Assembly: GCF_023856365.1 (NCBI RefSeq)
Contig: NC_064552.1
Location: 4,491,200 to 4,555,199, forward strand
Direction: 5' to 3'
Length of the DNA stretch: 64,000 bases
From: Brienomyrus brachyistius
Taxonomy: Eukaryota > Chordata > Actinopteri > Osteoglossiformes > Mormyridae
Both the position numbers and the translations under genes were made by a program. Positions 57,396 through 64,000 of this stretch are shown here, one piece after another. The stretch's first letter is position 1, and the number at the start of each line of letters is the position of its first letter. The notes beneath the pieces are model-generated. The model ran no database searches. It was given only the letters and a program-made list of their open reading frames with translations, and was not told where the DNA came from.

Positions 57396-60300
57396 CACTC
57401 ATCTTAACGGTGACTGAATAATCAAGTCCCCAAACCGGTTTGAGGGTTTCTCAGCCGCATGACACAATCTGCACCATGGCTGCTCTTGCATAACCCCTCT
57501 GCCATTAATCGGGGCCCCCGGCCCCCATTTGATCCTGGAATGCATCTGCTTGCCTTCAGAAACTCTGCGGAGTCTCTAAACAACTCGGATTCCCCAGGGA
57601 ACTGGACCCAGACTGTGTTTAAAACAAGCGGTCGGCCATATTTCACACTTGGCACCCAGCAGAACCCAGCTTTCGGCTGTTCTTTGTGATTTAAAAAATC
57701 TGTTTTCTCGGCATCGTTCCTTTAATTCAAGTTTTGCGGATCCTGTACCGTCACGGTATGATGCATTGCGTTAATCCAGATTCGTAATGCGACACCTATC
57801 TCAAGATTTTTTTTTTAAGATGATCCTTTTGTGTCGATAACAAATCATACGATTACGAATAGCCTGCCGGGGCCAAGGTTATCAAAACAGCCTTACTGTC
57901 ATTTGCTGATTCAGTCCCTGTAGGGTGATATGCACATTTGGGTGGGATACTCAGTCAACCCTGGGAAGTTCTGGCTGTTTTTAGGGGTGCGGAAATCATC
58001 AGAGTAAACAATGAGGTAATGTTTAAACCAAGAGATGCTTATAGTCTCGCACAATGTGTTTGAGTAGCTCACCACCTTCTGGAACTATTTGTTAGGATTG
58101 GTGACTAGGAACCCACCTGCCCCAACTGGTTTACTTCTTGGGTCACCTGGCAGACTTGGATGGCCTTTATTAGTTTGGATCAATGGCCTTTAGTTGCCTT
58201 TTTTGCGCTGTTGAAAGAGAAGACATTTCATACGCGACTTGAATTTTACCGTTTGGGATTTAGATGGCTATTGCGGTGGTGCTGTCCTACACCCAATGTA
58301 TTGCTGTTGAAAACCCTGAAAAATTGCAGTTTACTGGTCTGCCTGGGCCAGTCTCCCAACTAGTGACATTTTACAGTGTGCAGGACCCTCAATCCCATCC
58401 ATTTGGGGTGGGGGGTTCAGTCAGCGCTCTCCTGAATGAGTCACTCCTTGACCCTTGACCCGGGGCAGTTCGATGATTTGTCTGGGCGCACATGGCAGTC
58501 GGTATCATTTCCTGAATCTTTTGTGTCCCTGAAAATCATGACTGACTGACATTTAGCATCTCTTGTCCGTTGGCGGCAGTTGACTCTTCGGCTTTTTCTC
58601 AGCCAGACGTTTGAGGGCCGTTTAATGCAAAAAATATATTTTTCTTATTTTGTCAGTTGACCGCTTTTGAAAACAGTTATTTTGCGGTCCACTCATCCGT
58701 TGTTCCGTTTCGCTTTTGTTCCTCTGACTCAACTGCTATTAGCGGACGATAAAAATGGAATAATTTCTGTTTTTGTTGTAGGTGAGGCAGTTTTAGCGGC
58801 GGACTGTGGAAAGAAGTTTCCAGAAGGTAGGTCGATTTGCGCACTTCTCTCTGCTGTCTTATAGAGATCATATTTTTACTAAGAGGAATTCAACGAAACC
58901 ACTCAGTGACTGGTAGTGGACACCTTGCATTGTCCTCTGCGTGATTAAATTTTGCCTGCTAGTTATAACATTGAGCGGAGTTGGTTCGTATGTGGCTAGT
59001 TTTCAGTCGTAATAGTTATCTAGGAAGAATACGGTGCACTTTCGCGATTTCTGCTCTGAATCAAAGCAGCGTTTTGTGTATTTTGTACAATACTTGGATT
59101 ATTACTCATGGGATATCGCGTCATGTTGAAGAATGCCAGATGTTCCTTTCAAGGTCTTGAATGACATAATACGCTTGGCTAATCGGAGAGTGCCTCGGCA
59201 CGCAGGCCGGATAAATTCACGCATATGGACAGTTCACTTGCCGTTGGAATCGTACCGGCGGATAACGGGGAGGAATTTCCTGACTGGCAAAATCGTTTTC
59301 GCTCCTGGATTTCCCAGTCTAGTCTGAATACGTCGCCTTAACGGCCCTAAACGCCGATGGCCTCGAACAGGCTAGCTTGAGCTTGTGGGTTGTCCGCTAT
59401 TTTTCCGACCTGATTTCAGTGGTCCCTTGACTTGTCTCCAGCCATCTGTTGTAATCCCACTTCCCGAAGAGGCAGACACCGTGTTCGGCGCCAGAGATGC
59501 GCGTCAGCAGGGCCGACGGACTCTTGGCAAAGTCAGCGCGTGTGGGTGGGCAGAACCCCTTGGCTTTAAATCTCCATCCGCAGCAGGGAGGCTAGGCAGT
59601 GGGGCAGCCGTGCGTCCCTTGCGGGTTCCCATGGGAAGACGCATCCTGACGCTAACCCAGGCATGCAAACGCGGTCCTGGCTGACAGTTCTGGGGTTTGG
59701 GTTTTTACCAACGTGCCTCTAAAGTGTCGGGGAGGATTATGAAGGAGCCGTTTCCTTTCGCTCGGATTAATGTTCCTGTAAATCAGCACATTTTGTTTCT
59801 TTTATTTATTAATTCTTTTTTTGGATAAATGCTTATTCGGGCCTTTTCTGGTCTTTCCCTTGCCTGTATTCTGGCCCTTTCCAGCAGTACGCCTGTAACT
59901 GCGAGTTCCAGAACAATATAGACCTTCCCAACGTGCTGTTATTTGGGGTAGGGCACCGTGTCTAACTCCAGGGACCCCGCCATGGTCTCTGTGTACATAC
60001 GCGCCCCCCCCGAGGGGGCCTGAGTTCCCCGTAGCCGGTACTTACACAGTCAGTTCGTACTGGAGACTAAAAGCATGCACCTCCATTAATTTTCAGAATG
60101 CCACATGTATCCTCTAAGGAAGTTGTTGCTTAAGATGACCTCTTAAAGGTCCGATTACGGTGCCGGTGAGAGCTGATGCTTAAGCTCTGTGACTTCGTCA
60201 TACCTTCAGCGGTCATGCCTTGGTGACCATTCATGTTCACACCCGTTGTTTGGTTCAGGGCTGCTGACACGGTTGGTGTTAGTCCCCTCATTCTCTATGA

Positions 60301-63300
60301 CTGAGAAGCAGATCGCAGATCTCGCTGATGATGGAGGCCCTCTCTCTGACAGATCGGTTACATCAAACATGACGACAGCGATGCCTGACGTGGGGTATTT
60401 TTCAGCTTACGCCTCCCTCTGACCCTCCTAGGTTTTACGTTGCTGCTCCGTGTCCATTTACCAGCTTGTAGCATATTTAAGGCCTCTTGTCTTTCTACCA
60501 CAAGTTATCGTTAGTTTCCGGGGGGGGGGATGTTTCTGCGATCGCGCCGGTGTGGTGCCATAAGTCGGGGCCGGTCTCGGAATGAAACCCTCAGCGGAAC
60601 ACGGGTGGATTTCAGGTTTAGATCCTTTGTTATGGGGCTCGGATCTTGTGATGAATGCATTCCAGTCCTCCGGAATGTCTGGGGGGAACCTCGGTCAATC
60701 AGACGGGGACGGAGGTGTTATGGTGGCTTGGAAAAGGAGCAAAGTGTGAGCATTTTACCAGACGGGCCCAGCTATCCATAGTCATATAGACAAAACCCCT
60801 GGGGGGGGGGCTGAGCTGTATCCCCCTCCTGCTCAGAATTACAGGGGTGCCCCCACTTCTCTCCACCAGCATTTTTTCGACTGGAAAAACAGCCTCTACT
60901 GTCCCACTAGCCTATTAAATGGCCAGCAGGTGACGTTTTGGCACCGTGGGCCTAGCCCCTCGGCAGGGAGCCCCCGCACGTCTGAATGCAGCCGGGATGC
61001 CTGTGGGGGGGCCGTATCTGTGAATATCGTGACGCGAGACTCCGACTGGCTGGAAAAGCAAATGAGTCCATTTCCATGAGGGTCCCAAGAGGTTGTGCTT
61101 GGGTCATGCAGGACCGGCCGCCCCGCCCCCGGAGAGTGACCGGGGTGTGTTCCGAGCCCATCTTTCACCGTGGATCGCATACCGGCGTGCTTGTTGGGTC
61201 ACGTTCCCAGCCCTCAGCCTCTGGATCTTATCTGCTCCTGAAGGAGGGAGGCCCTGTCCTCCATTCCTGTCTGCATACCTCCAGCTTTCGCGGTCACCTC
61301 CCACCCGTTGGGGAGGATCGGGGGGGGGGCTGCGCGTATGGCCTGCCACAAAGGCCGAACCACAATGGTTTTCGTCTAGATGTTTATTTCATTATTTCCC
61401 TGATGATTTTCTCCTGTTTTGTTCCACGTTTTGAAGGCGGTTCCTGGACCTTCTTGCCGCGGTGTTGCCTGTCCGTAAGCCAGACGGGACCTCTGCTTGC
61501 GTTTGCTCTGGAGGTCCGACTCTCTCTGTGTGGGTCGGAGCTGTAGAAATCTGGGCCGTGATCTCTCCATTTCGATCCTCCTGCTCTTTGGAATGCCACT
61601 ATCCCTGGCAGACGGCCATTTTTCCCGACCGCCCGCTTGCTACAGAGGGATTATGGGATCGCGGACTGCGGATGACCTCAGCCCTATAAGGTTTCTAGCT
61701 CCTGAGGCTTTTTATCTGTGGCGGCTGGCTGCGGTTCGAGCAGCTGGAAAGGCCAGAGCTGGCTGGGTGTTAATTACCTGAGCCGGCAGCTGCGCAGTGG
61801 CCCTGGTTACTGCGCTCTTTGTGCGGGGTGAGGTAGCGCAGTCGCTAGTCGCTCTCCGGTCAGCCATCCTCAGTCTGCCCCGTGCCAGTCTGCGCCACCC
61901 TGTGTCGGTCTGGCCCACCCCCTTACGCTCCACACATCAGCTCCCCCCCCCCCCCCAGCTCCTACAGCTGTGGGGACCCCCCCTTCTTCCAGTGTGATGG
62001 TTTTCCCCGTGTGTCCCACCGCCACCTGCTGCTGTGTACCTCACACTGATGGCGCCCCCCCCCATCCTTCATCAGCAAGTCGACAATTGGCTGCATTGTG
62101 TCGAGGCTGCTGGGAAATGAGCCCTGATGTTTTGTGGTCGCCCCCCCCCCCAACGGCTTCGTTTGCCCCTTGGGGCGACTCAGCTGCGCACTGTGATGGG
62201 GGAGGGATGGCCCCACCCATGCATGACACACTCGCGATGGCCGCTGATGACGGACCTCCCCTGCTGGCCACGCCCCCCCCCCCCTCAGCTGTGAGCGTCA
62301 CACCTCCCTCCTCACTGCGCCTCTTGCTCCGCCAACCTCCTACACAGGCTCCTTTGTTTGGGCCCGTTTTCTGGATTTGTTTGGACCGGCGCCTACACGA
62401 GGGGGTGGGTGGACAGGAAGTCGTGCCGGGCCGTGGAGCCGGAGCTGCCAGACCTGAGCGTGGTGCTTAACCTGGCCCGCTTCCGTGATCGGATCAGCGG
62501 ATTGGCTCCAGGTGAAGGCGCGCCGCCATAAACGCCCAGCCGCCGGATGACCTGCTAAGTTGTACGCGGCGCTGATGCTTCCTTTTTAAGTTAAATTAAG
62601 TCATTTCCTCCCCTTTCTGACCTTAAGGGGAAGACGGTGATCCTGATGCCCTGGGTCTATATCCACGATAGCTGCCCGCACGCACCGGCCCTGTATCCCA
62701 CAGTAACGGCCTCTGATGCCTTGTCAAAGTGCGTCCTTTTCCCCGCCTCCCTCGCGTCCCGCTGATGCTCTCCAGTGACCTTGCTCTCTTCTCACTTGTT
62801 CTCCTGCTGTTTCCTGCCCTCCTCGTCATTCCTCTGGGAAACGCGCTGTAGCCGCCATTCATTGCACAGCCGGGGACGTCCTGATGCCGGAGCTGGGACC
62901 GCGGCGTCTGTGTGGTCTGATGGGAGGGGTCAGGCCCTGGTGGGAGGAGCCTGGCCCTGAAGGCCCACCTCCTTGGGGGCGGGGTCGGCCAGGGTCACAC
63001 GGATCTGCTGCCCAGCAAGGCTTCTGGCTCAAATGCGGGGCTTGAAGTATGCAAGGAAGGATGAAGTCGATTCATCAGAATCCTTAGTGCCCCCCCCACA
63101 GTGGGAATGTGTTCCCAGAACCTGCATGGTTCATGATGGGGGGGGGGGGCTCGACGGTTCAAACGCAGTCAACCCCCCACCCCCACCATGCGAATACAGC
63201 ACTCCCCTGTCTTTAAATAAGCACAGACATGCACATAGGCAGCATATTCGTGTGTTGTGCAATAACGATGACAGCAGTGCGTTGCGGGGAAAGACATGAA

Positions 63301-64000
63301 ACACGATAGGAGTAAATATAGTCCAGTGTCTCTACGCAGTGCTGCTCTTTTGAAGTACAAATGTCAGGCCACTGTAGGTGAACAAACTGGCGTGTGGAGT
63401 CAGAGGGAGAGGCAACTGAGTGGTGTGCTGTTGTGATTGGCTGGCTTACTCAGAGTCCTGCCCTCAAGCAGGCAGTGGTCAGGGTATCGTGCCAATCACC
63501 CAGTGAGCCAATCGAAGCAGATGGTGCGGTGTCCCCTGGCTGAGGGGGCGGGGGCTTTGGGTTGGCCTTAGGGGCAACAGTTGTCGGGTAATTTGAGGTG
63601 CGATTTTGGCAGTCGTTCACACGAAGTCTTAAATGCCGCATGTAGGATTTGTGATTCTTTTTAAGTGTTTTTCCCTCCATTGGCTTCCTTTGGCTGCAGA
63701 TGTGGGCAACTCTGGTTTTCAGAAAAGTGTCAGATTTTACGATTTCGCATCGTTCTAACATCCTTCTTGGTTGCACGCAGTCGCACATTTTGAACAGAAG
63801 GCGTTTTGTCTCCTGTCATCCCGATCTCTCACAGCCGTCCTCATGCATCTTTCATTAATGGAGCATTCTGCGTGTTTCCGTTAATTAACCAGAAATGCAG
63901 CGTTTGTGCTGTGAGCAGTCGTGAGAATGAGGGAACTCGCTTTATAAGGTTAAGAATCAGTGTTTCAGCGACTGAAATAGACCTGCTGCTAAACTAAGCC

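Larger units (their letters stand above)
48811..64000. other. GC-richer non-coding region, no gene recognised
   Basis: This 15-kb stretch contains many C/G runs, a few SINE copies and no exon I can support. It may be upstream sequence or a long intron of a gene further right. The gene order XPNPEP1-ADD3 in human suggests ADD3, but no adducin coding sequence is visible. One weak exon-like segment at 62350-62511 is described under findings. Confidence 0.4.

Noticed and set aside
61970..62470. 166-codon plus-strand open frame
   Set aside because: Made of proline-rich translation of C-runs; other frames and the reverse strand are also open. Only the short exon-like part at its end is mentioned, as a low-interest finding.

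Overview
This is animal nuclear DNA, most likely from a ray-finned fish. Its genes are split by GT-AG introns, it carries Tc1/mariner, pogo/Tigger and hAT transposons, a non-LTR retrotransposon and several tRNA- and 5S-derived SINEs of fish type, and it has many long C/G homopolymers and microsatellites. The species cannot be named from the sequence.

Three protein-coding genes can be built exon by exon with every splice phase closing. (1) Plus strand, 11324-13665: a three-exon gene for an unrecognised 161-residue single-pass membrane protein. (2) Minus strand, 14380-23.4 kb: XPNPEP1, cytosolic Xaa-Pro aminopeptidase 1, with 19 coding exons plus one 5' non-coding exon (620 residues). All metal-binding and catalytic residues are present at the same residue numbers as in the human enzyme. 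Genes 1 and 2 converge tail to tail over a short stretch with poly(A) signals for both strands. (3) Minus strand, 24530-36845: a ten-exon gene for a 975-residue secreted, probably GPI-anchored protein made of tandem superoxide-dismutase-like domains. It matches the described class of copper-only SOD-repeat proteins (CSRPs). Three central domains keep a full set of copper ligands but lack the zinc histidines; the outer domains are degenerate.

The remainder has no gene I can support. The first 11 kb is intergenic and holds a degenerate Tc1 copy. The introns hold a pogo/Tigger relic with a SINE inside it, a second truncated Tc1 copy, SINEs and minisatellites. From 39.6 to 42.8 kb lies a cluster of broken LINE pieces with a nested 5S-derived SINE. 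From 43 to 64 kb the sequence is moderately GC-rich, with repeats and an hAT MITE at 48.6 kb. It may be the upstream region or a long first intron of a neighbouring gene (ADD3 lies next to XPNPEP1 in human), but no ADD3 coding exon is visible.

The genes are not an operon-like unit. XPNPEP1 and the CSRP gene lie head to tail on the same strand; the small membrane-protein gene converges on XPNPEP1.
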